From: Myxococcus stipitatus DSM 14675
Lineage (GTDB): Bacteria; Myxococcota; Myxococcia; Myxococcales; Myxococcaceae
Direction of reading: 5' to 3'
Length of the DNA: 64,000 nucleotides
Assembly: GCF_000331735.1 (NCBI RefSeq)
Contig: NC_020126.1
Coordinates: 5,908,501 to 5,972,500 of the forward strand
Below the pieces are notes generated by a model that was not told the DNA's origin, did not search any database, and saw only the letters and a list, made by a program, of their open reading frames with translations. Made by a program: the position numbers and the translations under genes. The first letter of the stretch is position 1. Each line of letters opens with the position of its first letter. This document shows, piece after piece, positions 53,821-64,000 of this stretch.

Positions 53821-54474
53821 TTACTGGCGGAACGGCATGCCGAAGTGACGCATCAGCGCCAGCCCCTGCTCGTCATTCCGCGCGGTGGTGACGAAGCTGA
53901 TGTTGAGCCCCTTCACCTTCTCGATCTGGTCGTAGTTGATTTCGGGGAAGATGATCTGCTCGCGGACGCCGAGCGTGTAGTTGCCCTTCCCGTCGAACGC
54001 CTTCGGGGACACGCCCTTGAAGTCACGCACGCGCGGCAGCGCCACGGTGATGAGGCGGTCCATGAACTCGAACATGCGGGCGCCGCGCAGCGTGACGGCG
54101 GCACCGATGGCCTGGCCCTGGCGCAGCTTGAAGTTCGCGATGGACTTCCGGGCGCGCGTCACGATGGGCTTCTGGCCCGTGATCGCCGCGAGCTGGTCCA
54201 CCGCCGACTCCAGGATCTTGTTGTTGGCGAGCGCCTCGCCCAGACCCATGTTGACGACGATCTTCTGGAGGCGCGGAACTTCCATCGGATTCTTGAGGCC
54301 CAGCTCCTTCATCAGGGCGGGCACCCCTTCCTTGTGGAAGCGAACCTTCAGGCGCGCCGGCTTGCTCTCGAGGCCTTCCTCGATGTTCGCCGCGAAGCCA
54401 ACCTTCTTGGCCTCTTCCTTCTTGCCGCGCTTCGCCTTCTTTTCCTTCTGCTCGGCCTTCTTCTCGTCAGCCAT
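53821..54474 (-). CDS. rplE: Ribosomal protein L5 with Lys-rich N-terminal extension
   Basis: A 217-aa uL5, which binds 5S rRNA. Residues ~40-217 match the family ([37 protein letters not shown]). The first ~38 residues ([20 protein letters not shown]) are extra and highly charged, unlike the 179-aa E. coli protein. Confidence 0.96.
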   Translation of the reverse strand: MADEKKAEQKEKKAKRGKKEEAKKVGFAANIEEGLESKPARLKVRFHKEGVPALMKELGLKNPMEVPRLQKIVVNMGLGEALANNKILESAVDQLAAITGQKPIVTRARKSIANFKLRQGQAIGAAVTLRGARMFEFMDRLITVALPRVRDFKGVSPKAFDGKGNYTLGVREQIIFPEINYDQIEKVKGLNISFVTTARNDEQGLALMRHFGMPFRQ

Positions 54475-54554
54475 CGTCGTATCCTCTGCTTCGGGGCGCC
54501 GTCGTGGACCCAGCGCGTCCGATCAGTCCTTCATTTGAAAATCAAAAAGCACCG

Positions 54555-54582
54555 CGAGGACCCGTGAACAACCAGGCCCTCG
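54555..54582 (-). terminator. Terminator-like hairpin between rplX and rplE
   Basis: On the transcribed strand CGAGGGCCTG ... CGGGTCCTCG, a 10-bp stem with wobbles and an 8-nt loop, followed by CGGTGCTTTTTGATTTTC; T5 at 54544-54548. The GTGCTTTTT motif also follows the rpsD-rpoA hairpin. The 180-bp gap is otherwise featureless. Confidence 0.55.
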
Positions 54583-54654
54583 TTGCCTGCACGCCCTCCT
54601 ACCCACCCACCTGGGCGGACAGAAGGGCGCGCATACATGCCCCAACAGGGACTC

Positions 54655-54984
54655 CTAGTCAATCAGCGCCTTGCACTTCTTGCAGAAGCGCTGGTGCTTC
54701 TCACCCTCGGTCTTGATTCCCACCCGGGTCGCCTTGTCGCACTTGGCGCACACGACCTGGAGACTGGCCAGGGCGATGGTGCCGGGCTTCTCGACAATGC
54801 CACCTTCGGGGTTCTGGGGCGTCTTGCGCAGGTGACGCTTGACCAGCCGCAGGCCTTCCACCGTCACGCGGCCTGACTCCCGGTCAATCTTCAACACCTT
54901 GCCGCGCTTCGTCGCGGGGGTCTTCTCGGAGGCCTCGGCACCAGCCTGGACCTGAACCGTGTCTCCCACCTTCAGTTTCTGCAT
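54655..54984 (-). CDS. rplX: Ribosomal protein L24 with zinc-ribbon C-terminus
   Basis: A 109-aa uL24. The KOW domain ([36 protein letters not shown]) is followed by [18 protein letters not shown] and [11 protein letters not shown], two CxxC pairs forming a zinc ribbon. Confidence 0.96.
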   Translation of the reverse strand: MQKLKVGDTVQVQAGAEASEKTPATKRGKVLKIDRESGRVTVEGLRLVKRHLRKTPQNPEGGIVEKPGTIALASLQVVCAKCDKATRVGIKTEGEKHQRFCKKCKALID

Positions 54985-55027
54985 GGCTTCCTCTCTCTGG
55001 CTGCTCGCCGTCCGGCCTGGGGTCCTC

Positions 55028-55396
55028 TCAGAGGACTTCGGGCGCCAGCGAGATGATCTTCATGAACTTACGGGCGCGGAGCTCACGGGCCACAGGCCCG
55101 AAGATGCGCGTACCAATGGGCTCCATGTCCTTGTTGATGAGGACCGCAGAGTTGCCATCGAACTTGATGAAGCTGCCGTCGGGACGACCCACCTCGCGCT
55201 TGGTGCGGACGATGACGGCCTTGGCCACGTCACCCTTCTTCACCTTGGAGTTGGGCAGCGCCTCGCGAATCGACACGACGATGATGTCGCCGATAGACGC
55301 GTACTTGCGCTTCGAACCGCCGAGCACCTTGATGCAGAACACCTTCTTCGCGCCCGAGTTGTCCGCCACGTCGAGCACGCTCGTCATCTGAATCAT
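55028..55396 (-). CDS. rplN: Ribosomal protein L14
   Basis: A 122-aa uL14, the family's exact length. Start at [20 protein letters not shown] with AGGAGA upstream; a frame to 55444 is rejected. Confidence 0.98.
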   Translation of the reverse strand: MIQMTSVLDVADNSGAKKVFCIKVLGGSKRKYASIGDIIVVSIREALPNSKVKKGDVAKAVIVRTKREVGRPDGSFIKFDGNSAVLINKDMEPIGTRIFGPVARELRARKFMKIISLAPEVL

Positions 55397-55462
55397 CTGG
55401 GAATCTCCTATCGCCGGTGACTCCACCGCATCGCCTGGCGGCAACGCTGGCGGAGGTGCGTG

Positions 55463-55777
55463 CTAGACGTTCTTGCTCTTCTCCAGCACCTCAACCACGC
55501 GCCACCGCTTGTCCTTCGAGGCGGGCTTGGTCTCAGCGATCCGGACCCGGTCACCCTCGTTGATCGTGACCTTCTTCGGGTAGTCGTGGTCCTCCACGTG
55601 CGCCTTGTACTTCTCGCGCAGGCTCATGATCTTCCCGTACTTCGGGTGGGGAGCCCGGCGCTGAACGGTGACCACCACCGTCTTCTGCATCTTGTTGGAG
55701 GTGACGATTCCCACGCGCGTCTTGGGACGGCCGCGGGTCGAGGTCTCTGCCTTGGGCGCTTCAGTCGTCTCAGCCAT
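55463..55777 (-). CDS. rpsQ: Ribosomal protein S17
   Basis: A 104-aa uS17 ([40 protein letters not shown]) with ~15 extra N-terminal residues ([17 protein letters not shown]). Confidence 0.97.
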   Translation of the reverse strand: MAETTEAPKAETSTRGRPKTRVGIVTSNKMQKTVVVTVQRRAPHPKYGKIMSLREKYKAHVEDHDYPKKVTINEGDRVRIAETKPASKDKRWRVVEVLEKSKNV

Positions 55778-55879
55778 CTGTTCTCTCACTGTCTCTCATA
55801 CACCCGGGCGCTCTCGCACTCCGGATGGCCGCACGTACCCGCTTCCGAGCGAGCACGTTTGGAGATTCGCGGCCAGGGT

Positions 55880-56083
55880 CTACGCCTTCGCCGCCTTCTT
55901 CTTCTCGCCGAGCACCATCAGCACCCGAGCCAGGTCACGCCGGTGCAGGGTCCGGTCCGCCGGGTTGTCCAGCGAGCCCGTCCGCCGCTTGAGCTGGTCC
56001 TGGAACAGCGTCTCGCGCAGTTCCGTCGCCCGCCGCTGCAGGTCGTCCGCCGACAGCTCCCTCAGTTCCTTCGCAGTCGCCAT
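55880..56083 (-). CDS. rpmC: Ribosomal protein L29
   Basis: A 67-aa uL29 (ATAKELRELSADDLQRRATE, then RDLARVLMVLGEKKKAAKA). Start at 56083 fits the usual length; a frame to 56113 is not used. Confidence 0.97.
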   Translation of the reverse strand: MATAKELRELSADDLQRRATELRETLFQDQLKRRTGSLDNPADRTLHRRDLARVLMVLGEKKKAAKA

Positions 56084-56138
56084 TGCAATCTCCACTTGCG
56101 TACGGGAGCCCACCCGAGGGCGGCTCCCGCCGCGGTGC

Positions 56139-56558
56139 CTAGAGGCTGAGCTCCGAGCGAGTCACGATCTTCGTCAGCACCGGCAGCTTCGCCTGCGCCA
56201 GCTTCAGCGCCCCAGTGGCCACGTCCTTCGTCATACCCTCCATCTCGTAGAGGATGCGACCAGGCTTCACCACCGCGACGTAGTACTCTACGCCACCCTT
56301 GCCGGTACCCATACGGGTCTCAGCGGGCTTCTTGGTGATGGGCTTGTCCGGGAAGATACGGATCCAGATCTTGCCGCCACGCTTCACGTGACGGGTCATC
56401 GCGATACGGGCCGCCTCGATCTGCCGAGACGTAATCCAACCCGGCTGAAGGCTCATCAGACCGAACTCACCGTAGGTCAAGTCACTGCCACGGTGCGCGG
56501 CGCCGGGCGTGCGGCCCTTGTGCATCTTGCGGTACTTCGTACGTGCAGGCTGAAGCAT
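56139..56558 (-). CDS. rplP: Ribosomal protein L16
   Basis: A 139-aa uL16 ([40 protein letters not shown]), at the A site of the 50S. Confidence 0.98.
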   Translation of the reverse strand: MLQPARTKYRKMHKGRTPGAAHRGSDLTYGEFGLMSLQPGWITSRQIEAARIAMTRHVKRGGKIWIRIFPDKPITKKPAETRMGTGKGGVEYYVAVVKPGRILYEMEGMTKDVATGALKLAQAKLPVLTKIVTRSELSL

Positions 56559-56624
56559 CGTCGCTGTCCTTCACTGCCCTGCCCCGGGCACCTTCTCTCG
56601 AAGGTGCCCGACGCGGGAGGGCGA

Positions 56625-57287
<663 letters not shown>

Positions 57288-57327
57288 CGTGAATCTCCTT
57301 GAACGTCCGGGCAGGGCCCGACGGGTC

Positions 57328-57672
57328 CTACTTCTTGGCCTCGGCCAGCACCACGTGGACGTGGGCGGTCTTCTTCTTGATGGGGGTCGCCCGGCCCATG
57401 GCGCGCGGCATGAACCGGCGCTGGGTGGGACCCTGGTCCACCGAGATGGTCTTGACGTAGAGCGTGTCCACGTCGACCTGTCCCTTGGACTTGTCCGTCG
57501 CGTTGGCCACGGCGCTCTTGATGAGCTTCTCCACCGGGAGGGCCGCGGCGCGCGGGGTGAACTTCAGGATGTTGAGGGCCGCCTCGACAGGCTTGCCCCG
57601 GATGAGCGCCGCAACGGTGGACAGCTTGCGGGGGCTCATGCGCAGGAAACGCAGATGTGCAGTCGACTCCAT
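57328..57672 (-). CDS. rplV: Ribosomal protein L22
   Basis: A 114-aa uL22 lining the exit tunnel ([20 protein letters not shown]). GAGGAG abuts an ATG at 57678, too close to serve it, but is spaced 6 bp from the ATG at 57672, which decides the start. Confidence 0.97.
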   Translation of the reverse strand: MESTAHLRFLRMSPRKLSTVAALIRGKPVEAALNILKFTPRAAALPVEKLIKSAVANATDKSKGQVDVDTLYVKTISVDQGPTQRRFMPRAMGRATPIKKKTAHVHVVLAEAKK

Positions 57673-57707
57673 GGTCATCTCCTCAGGCTCTCAGGCAATG
57701 CGCCAGG

Positions 57708-57995
57708 CTACTTGCCCGGGGCCTTGGCGACCTTCTTCTCCGCCGAGTGTCCACCGAACGTACGCGTCGGGGCGAACTCGCCGAGCTTGTGGCCGACCAT
57801 GTTCTCCGTGACGAACACCGGGATGAACTTCTTCCCGTTGTGCACCGCGAAGGTGTGACCCACGAACTCCGGCAGGATGGTGGAGCGGCGGGACCACGTC
57901 TTCACGACAGTCTTCTTGTTCGTCTTGATCATGTCCTCGATTCTCTTCACGAGGAAGTCGTCGACGAACGGACCCTTCTTGATCGAACGAGCCAT
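57708..57995 (-). CDS. rpsS: Ribosomal protein S19
   Basis: A 95-aa uS19 ([40 protein letters not shown]). Confidence 0.98.
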   Translation of the reverse strand: MARSIKKGPFVDDFLVKRIEDMIKTNKKTVVKTWSRRSTILPEFVGHTFAVHNGKKFIPVFVTENMVGHKLGEFAPTRTFGGHSAEKKVAKAPGK

Positions 57996-58010
57996 GGCTT
58001 GCGAATCCTC

Positions 58011-58856
58011 TTACTGGCTGCGCGCGCCCTGGCGGCGGCCGCTCACAATGAACTTGTCAGTACGCTTGTTGGTACGCGTGGTGAGGCCCTTGGTCTTCTT
58101 GCCCCACGGCGACACCGGGTGCGGGTTACCCTGGCCGGACTTACCCTCACCACCACCGTGCGGGTGGTCCACGGGGTTCATCGCGAGACCACGAACCGTC
58201 GGGCGGATGCCCAGCCACCGGCTCTTACCCGCCTTACCGATGCGGATGATCTCGTGCTCGATGTTACCCACCTGGCCCACGGTGGCGCGGCACTCAATCA
58301 GGACCATGCGGACGGTCCCGGAAGGCATACGCACCTGAGCGTAGCGGCCCTCCTTCGCCATCAACTGGCCAGACGTGCCCGCGGAGCGGATGACCTGGGC
58401 GCCACGGCCCGGCTTCAGCTCCACGTTGTGGATGACCGTACCCACCGGGATGTTCTGCAGCGGCAGGGAGTTGCCCGGACGGATGTCCGCGTTCTCGCCG
58501 GCGAACACCGTGTCGCCCACATTCAGGCCCACCGGGGCCAGGATGTAGCGCTTCTCACCGTCCGCATACGTCAGCAGGGCGATGTTGGCGGTGCGGTTCG
58601 GGTCGTACTCCACCGCGGTGACCTTGGCCGGCACGCCGTCCTTGTCACGACGCTTGAAGTCGATGACGCGGTAGCGGCGCTTGTGACCACCACCCTGGTG
58701 GCGACGGGTGATGTGTCCGTGGACGTTACGGCCACCCGAGCGCTTCAGCGGCTCGGTCAGCTTCTTCTCGGGCGCGTCCTTGGTGATGTCCGCGAAATCG
58801 GACACCGTCATCAGACGGCGGGCGGCGCTTGTCGGCTTGTACTTCTTGATGCCCAT
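58011..58856 (-). CDS. rplB: Ribosomal protein L2
   Basis: A 281-aa uL2 needed for subunit joining and peptidyl transfer ([20 protein letters not shown], then [20 protein letters not shown] with the conserved His). Confidence 0.98.
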   Translation of the reverse strand: MGIKKYKPTSAARRLMTVSDFADITKDAPEKKLTEPLKRSGGRNVHGHITRRHQGGGHKRRYRVIDFKRRDKDGVPAKVTAVEYDPNRTANIALLTYADGEKRYILAPVGLNVGDTVFAGENADIRPGNSLPLQNIPVGTVIHNVELKPGRGAQVIRSAGTSGQLMAKEGRYAQVRMPSGTVRMVLIECRATVGQVGNIEHEIIRIGKAGKSRWLGIRPTVRGLAMNPVDHPHGGGEGKSGQGNPHPVSPWGKKTKGLTTRTNKRTDKFIVSGRRQGARSQ

Positions 58857-58891
58857 GGTGTGTTCCTCAGGCTGACCTCAACGCCGTAGCG

Positions 58892-59185
58892 TCAGGCCGC
58901 CCCTCCCTCGAAGAGTTCGATCGAGTCGCCTTCCTTGAGGGTGACGACCGCCTTCTTGAAGTTGGGCCGCTTGCCCATGCTCTTACCGACGCGCTTGATC
59001 TTGCCGCGGACGATGTTGGTGCGAACACCCTCGACCGTGACCTTGAACAGCGTCTCCACGGCGCGACTCACGTCGTGCTTGGTGGCCTTGCGGTCGACGA
59101 TGAACGAGTACTGCCGGAACTTCTCACGGGCCTTGTCCAGCTTCTCGGTGATGAGCGGACCCTTGATGACGTCGCTGAGATTCAT
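58892..59185 (-). CDS. rplW: Ribosomal protein L23
   Basis: A 97-aa uL23 ([20 protein letters not shown]), the exit-port docking site for SRP and trigger factor. Its ATG overlaps the rplD stop (ATGA), so the two are translationally coupled. Confidence 0.98.
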   Translation of the reverse strand: MNLSDVIKGPLITEKLDKAREKFRQYSFIVDRKATKHDVSRAVETLFKVTVEGVRTNIVRGKIKRVGKSMGKRPNFKKAVVTLKEGDSIELFEGGAA

Positions 59186-59805
59186 GAGAGCGCCCCTTCG
59201 AGGGACTTCGCGGCCGCGGAGGTCAGGACGAGGTGCGAGTGCTTCAGCACGGCCTCGAGGTTGACGCCCTCGGGAGGCAGCACGTCGAACTTCGACAGGT
59301 TCCGAACGCTGCGATGCAGGTTGGTGTTGCCCTTGTCGTCCACCACCAGAGCGTTCTGCAGCTTCAGGCGCTTGGTCAGCACCTCGAAGGCCTGCTTGCT
59401 CTTGGGGGCATCCAGGGAGAACCCGCTCAGGATGATGAGCGTCTTCTCCTTGGCGCGCAGGGACAGCGCGGACTTCAGCGCGCCGCGACGCACCTTGCGG
59501 GGCGGGCGGTAGAAGTAATCACGAGACTTGGGAGCCATCGCCTTGCCGCCGCCCACCCAGTGGGAAGCGCGGATGGAACCCTGGCGGGCGCGACCGGTGC
59601 CCTTCTGCTTCCAGGGCTTCTTGCCGCCGCCGCTGACCAGCGAGGTGTTCTTCACACCCACCGTGCCGCGACGCCGGTTGATCTGCTGCATCTTCGCGAC
59701 CTCGTAAAAGAGGTGCGTGTTCGGCTCGGCGCCGAAGATATCGTCGGAGAGCTCGATCTCCGACACCTTCTTCAAATCCAGGTCGACAACGTCAAACTTC
59801 GCCAT
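59182..59805 (-). CDS. rplD: Ribosomal protein L4
   Basis: A 207-aa uL4 ([40 protein letters not shown]). In E. coli L4 also represses the S10 operon. It directly follows rpsJ: rplC, normally in between, is absent. GAGGAAAG is a good ribosome site. Confidence 0.98.
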   Translation of the reverse strand: MAKFDVVDLDLKKVSEIELSDDIFGAEPNTHLFYEVAKMQQINRRRGTVGVKNTSLVSGGGKKPWKQKGTGRARQGSIRASHWVGGGKAMAPKSRDYFYRPPRKVRRGALKSALSLRAKEKTLIILSGFSLDAPKSKQAFEVLTKRLKLQNALVVDDKGNTNLHRSVRNLSKFDVLPPEGVNLEAVLKHSHLVLTSAAAKSLEGALS

Positions 59806-59858
59806 GGCACTTTCCTCGCGGGGGTCGGAGTGAAACCACTCTAACGCCCACCCGCTTC

Positions 59859-60167
59859 CTAGGACTTGATCTCGACGTCAACGCCGGCCGACAGATCCAG
59901 CTTCATCAACGCATCCAGCGTCTGCTGCGTAGGCTCGAGAATGTCGAGCAGGCGCTTGTGCGTGCGGATCTCAAACTGCTCGCGGCTCTTCTTGTCCACG
60001 TGCGGCGACCGCAGCACCGTGAACTTGTTGATGCGCGTCGGAAGGGGGATCGGACCGGCCACCTTCGCGCCCGTGCGCTTAGCCGTCTCGACGATCTCCC
60101 CCGCGCTCTGGTCCAGGAGCTTCGAGTCGTATGCCTTCAGCCGGATGCGGATCTTCTGTGTCGCCAT
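59859..60167 (-). CDS. rpsJ: Ribosomal protein S10 (NusE)
   Basis: A 102-aa uS10 ([20 protein letters not shown]), also the antitermination factor NusE. Start ATG at 60167; an in-frame codon two earlier is not needed. A 201-bp region with a strong hairpin after tuf precedes it. Confidence 0.98.
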   Translation of the reverse strand: MATQKIRIRLKAYDSKLLDQSAGEIVETAKRTGAKVAGPIPLPTRINKFTVLRSPHVDKKSREQFEIRTHKRLLDILEPTQQTLDALMKLDLSAGVDVEIKS

Positions 60168-60315
60168 TCGCAAGAACCTCTTAGAACGAACCCTATGCCA
60201 TCGCCTTGGTAGGCGTTACGACCGACGTCCCCTGGATGTCACAGAGCCGCTTCTTCAGAACGAAGGGGCGCGGTGATTACCATCCCGCCCCGGTGTATGC
60301 AACTGGATTTCCTCC

Positions 60316-60355
60316 GGCTCTCTGGAAATTCCCCGGAAGGGAGCCCCAGAGAGCC
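60316..60355 (-). terminator. Hairpin terminator after tuf
   Basis: Perfect 10-bp stem GGCTCTCTGG/CCAGAGAGCC with a 20-nt loop, 13 bp beyond the tuf stop. No T run. It separates tuf from the rpsJ leader; a weak TTGCAT-N17-TAATCA element lies just downstream but is not convincing. Confidence 0.55.
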
Positions 60356-60368
60356 TGGAGGCGGTCTG

Positions 60369-61559
<1,191 letters not shown>

Positions 61560-61700
61560 GACACTCCTCACCGGGGGCTGAGCCGGTCAACGACCCGGCG
61601 CGTCTCGAATCCCGCAAAACTCACTGCAAGGTGCTGCGTCCTGCTCCAAACCCGCCACAACGTCAACTGAAATCGCCCGCATGGGGGCCCACCAAGTCGC

Positions 61701-63779
61701 TCAGTACCGATTGAGCGCGCTCTTCGGCGCGGGGGCGTAGTGACTGAACTGCATCGTGTACGTCGCCCTTCCCTGGCTGCGGCTGCGCAGGTCCGTTGAG
61801 TACCCGAACATGGCGGCCAAGGGGACCTGCGCCTGGATGGCTTGAGTGCGCCCCGGCCGAGGCGTCATGCCCAAGACCTTGCCCCTGCGCCCGTTGAGGT
61901 CGCCAATCACGTCGCCCATGAAGTCCTCGGGGGTGACGATTTCGCAGCTCATGATGGGCTCGAGCAGCACGGGCGAGGCCGCGCGCACCGCGTCCTTGAA
62001 CGCCAGGGAGCCCGCGATCTTGAACGCCATCTCGCTGGAGTCCACGTCGTGGATGGAGCCGTCGTAGGCCTCCACCTTCACGTCCACCATCGGATAGCCC
62101 GCCACGGGACCGTTCTGCAGGGCCTCCACGACGCCCTCGCGCACGGCGTCGACGAACTCCTTCGTCACCACGCCGCCCACGACCTTGTTCTCGAACGCGA
62201 AGCCCTTGCCCGGCTCGTTGGGCATCACCCGCAGCCAGATGTGGCCGTACTGTCCCCTGCCCCCCGTCTGACGGATGTACTTGCCCTCCGCCTCCGTCTG
62301 GCTGGTGATGGTCTCCCGGTAGGCCACCTGCGGCTTGCCGATGTTCGCGTCGACCTTGAACTCGCGCAGGAGGCGGTCGACGATGATCTCCAGGTGCAGC
62401 TCGCCCATGCCGGCGATGATGGTCTGCCCCGTCTCCTCGTTCGTCTTCACCCGGAACGAGGGGTCCTCCGCCGCGAGCCGCTGCAGGGACTGGATGATCT
62501 TCTCCTGGTCCGCGGTCGACTTCGGCTCGATGGCGATGTCGATGACCGGCTCGGGGAACTCCATCCGCTCGAGGACGATGGGCTGCTTGTCGTCGCAGAG
62601 CGTGTCGCCCGTGGTGGCGAGCTTCAGCCCCACCACCGCGCAGATGTCACCCGCGTAGCACTCGGTGAGCTCTTCCTTCTTGTCCGCGCGCATCTGCACG
62701 AGCCGGCTGACGCGCTCGCGCTTGCCCTTCACCGAGTTCCACACCGCCGTGCCCGCTTCCAGCTTCCCGGAGTAGACGCGAAGGAACGTCAGCGTCTGCG
62801 ACTGGAACGCCGGGTCGTTCATGATCTTGAACGCAAGCGCGCTGAAGGGCGCGTCGTCGCGGGTCTCGCGCACCGCGTCCTCGCCCTTGGGCGTCTTGCC
62901 GTGAATCGGCGGGATGTCCAGCGGGCTGGGCAGGTAGTCAATCACCGCGTCCAGCAGCGGCTGCACGCCCTTGTGGCGGAACGCCGAGCCGCAGAACACC
63001 GGGAACAGCTTCAGTCCCACGCAGCCCTTGCGGATGGCGGAGCGAATCTCCTGCTCCGTCAGCTCCTGGCCCTCGAGGAACTTCTCCGTCAGCGCGTCGT
63101 CCTGCTCGGCCGCGGCCTCCAGCAGCTCCGCGCGCGCGAGCTCGGCCTCCGCGAGGAGGTCCTCCGGGATGTCCACCACGTCGTACCGGCTGCCCTGCTC
63201 CGAGTCGACGAACACCAGGGCCTTCATGGTGACGAGGTCGATGACACCGCGGTGCTTGTCCTCCGCGCCCAGCGGGAGCTGCATGCGCACGGCGCGGGCC
63301 CCCAGCTTCTCGCGGATGGTTCCCACGGACATCTCGAAGTCGGCGCCCACCCGGTCCATCTTGTTGATGAAGCAGATGCGAGGGACCTTGTACCGGTCGG
63401 CCTGGCGCCAGACTGTCTCCGACTGCGGCTCCACGCCGTTCACCGCATCGAACACGGTGATGGCCCCGTCCAGCACGCGCAGCGACCGCTCCACCTCGAT
63501 GGTGAAGTCGACGTGCCCCGGGGTGTCGATGATGTTGACGCGATAGCGCTGGTCGCCGCGGCTCCAGAACGCGGTGATGGCGGCAGACGTAATCGTGATG
63601 CCGCGCTCGCGCTCCTGCGGCATCCAGTCCGTGGTGGTCGTCCCCTCATGCACCTCGCCCATCCGATGGATGGCGCCGGTGTAGAAGAGGATCCGCTCGG
63701 TCGTGGTCGTCTTGCCGGCATCGATGTGCGCCATGATGCCGATGTTGCGGTAGCGCTCCAGGGGATGCTCGCGAGCCAT
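61701..63779 (-). CDS. fusA: Elongation factor G
   Basis: A 692-aa translocase GTPase: [20 protein letters not shown] (G1), RGITITSAA (G2), DTPGHVDFT (G3), NKMD (G4) and [19 protein letters not shown] (domain IV). Start at [10 protein letters not shown] (63779) with GGAGAGG upstream; the frame to 63830 is not used. Confidence 0.97.
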   Translation of the reverse strand: MAREHPLERYRNIGIMAHIDAGKTTTTERILFYTGAIHRMGEVHEGTTTTDWMPQERERGITITSAAITAFWSRGDQRYRVNIIDTPGHVDFTIEVERSLRVLDGAITVFDAVNGVEPQSETVWRQADRYKVPRICFINKMDRVGADFEMSVGTIREKLGARAVRMQLPLGAEDKHRGVIDLVTMKALVFVDSEQGSRYDVVDIPEDLLAEAELARAELLEAAAEQDDALTEKFLEGQELTEQEIRSAIRKGCVGLKLFPVFCGSAFRHKGVQPLLDAVIDYLPSPLDIPPIHGKTPKGEDAVRETRDDAPFSALAFKIMNDPAFQSQTLTFLRVYSGKLEAGTAVWNSVKGKRERVSRLVQMRADKKEELTECYAGDICAVVGLKLATTGDTLCDDKQPIVLERMEFPEPVIDIAIEPKSTADQEKIIQSLQRLAAEDPSFRVKTNEETGQTIIAGMGELHLEIIVDRLLREFKVDANIGKPQVAYRETITSQTEAEGKYIRQTGGRGQYGHIWLRVMPNEPGKGFAFENKVVGGVVTKEFVDAVREGVVEALQNGPVAGYPMVDVKVEAYDGSIHDVDSSEMAFKIAGSLAFKDAVRAASPVLLEPIMSCEIVTPEDFMGDVIGDLNGRRGKVLGMTPRPGRTQAIQAQVPLAAMFGYSTDLRSRSQGRATYTMQFSHYAPAPKSALNRY

Positions 63780-63875
63780 TGCGTCGGTACCTCTCCATGA
63801 GGGCGGGAGGGCTTGCGGGCCCCGTCTCACGTTCCCACCCGGGCGATTTCAGAGAACTTGCTTCACCTAAAGAAA

Positions 63876-63906
63876 CCGCCCGGATGCACCATCTGCACCC
63901 GGGCGG
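63876..63906 (-). terminator. Intrinsic terminator between rpsG and fusA
   Basis: CCGCCCGG-x-TGCA / TGCA-x-CCGGGCGG, 12-13 bp with a 5-nt loop, directly followed by TTTCTTT on the transcribed strand. This is the best intrinsic terminator in the window. It starts 22 bp after the rpsG stop, implying at least partial separation of rpsL-rpsG from fusA. Confidence 0.65.
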
Positions 63907-63927
63907 GACACCGCGAAGCCGTCAGGC

Positions 63928-64000
63928 CTACCAGCGGTAGTGCGCGAAAGCCTTGTTGGCCTCCGCCATCTTGTGCGTGTCTTCACGCTTCTTCACCGCG
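63928..64000 (-). CDS. rpsG: Ribosomal protein S7, C-terminal end (truncated by window edge)
   Basis: The last 24 codons-worth of uS7, ending VKKREDTHKMAEANKAFAHY-RW and TAG. The rest lies beyond the right edge. Identity is secure from the conserved end and from the position before fusA. Confidence 0.92.
   Translation of the reverse strand, partial: AVKKREDTHKMAEANKAFAHYRW

Noticed and set aside
60174-60315. S10-operon promoter (TTGCAT-N17-TAATCA)
   Set aside because: Only 3/6 and about 2/6 matches to the -35 and -10; too weak to list as a feature.
61560-61700. tuf promoter at TTGACG in the fusA-tuf gap
   Set aside because: A good -35-like hexamer but no -10-like hexamer at 16-18 bp spacing.

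Overview
The window is high-GC chromosomal DNA from a myxobacterium, most likely Myxococcaceae (Myxococcus, Corallococcus, Pyxidicoccus or a close relative). This rests on GC-saturated third positions, a eukaryote-like Ser/Thr kinase with a PEGA tail, an FHA/sigma54-activator-type protein, very large FN3/FG-GAP and DNRLRE lipoproteins, a HEAT-repeat gene paired with an HD-GYP-like gene, and GTG/TTG starts. No rRNA, tRNA, IS element, phage gene or CRISPR array was seen.

Layout. 0-5.2 kb: 3' part of an OPT-family transporter, a Bor-like lipoprotein, and a coupled HEAT-repeat/HD-GYP-like pair sharing a related N-terminal region. 5.3-9.4 kb (minus): a MinD-like ATPase, a J-domain-like/RodZ-type HTH protein, a small conserved protein and an RluD-type pseudouridine synthase with a Lys/Ala repeat tail. 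9.4-18.8 kb (minus): a Cys-repeat lipoprotein, selA and an overlapping HNH nuclease gene, a GNAT acetyltransferase, a beta-rich small protein, a 1007-aa DNRLRE lipoprotein and MltG. 19-22.8 kb: alpha/beta hydrolase, VOC protein and Slt-type lytic transglycosylase. 22.9-29.4 kb: membrane histidine kinase and a convergent FN3/FG-GAP lipoprotein, whose 3' ends are joined by a perfect 410-bp tandem duplication. 29.5-43.3 kb: ABC-F ATPase, Ser/Thr kinase, sirtuin, free-Met-R-sulfoxide reductase, PsuG, EamA transporter, FHA-AAA-Fis protein, DUF2314-like protein, deoxynucleoside kinase, PlsC, TPR lipoprotein and a small membrane protein.

43.4-64 kb (minus) is the str/S10/spc/alpha ribosomal super-cluster, read from high to low coordinates: rpsG(partial)-fusA-tuf-rpsJ-rplD-rplW-rplB-rpsS-rplV-rpsC-rplP-rpmC-rpsQ-rplN-rplX-rplE-rpsN-rpsH-rplF-rplR-rpsE-rpmD-rplO-secY-adk-map-infA-rpmJ-rpsM-rpsK-rpsD-rpoA-rplQ. 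It supplies ribosomal subunits, elongation factors, the Sec channel, N-terminal methionine removal, IF1 and RNA polymerase alpha. rplC (L3), normally between rpsJ and rplD, is not there: only 53 bp separate the two genes. Several inter-gene gaps carry strong GC-rich hairpins, some followed by short T runs, so the cluster is probably divided into segments by attenuators or processing sites.

Most notable: the 410-bp tandem duplication, the missing rplC, the internal hairpins of the ribosomal cluster, the FHA-AAA protein that lacks GAFTGA and appears to carry a compensated double frameshift, and the HEAT/HD-GYP-like pair with a degenerate catalytic motif. No clearly new multi-gene defence or biosynthetic system was found.
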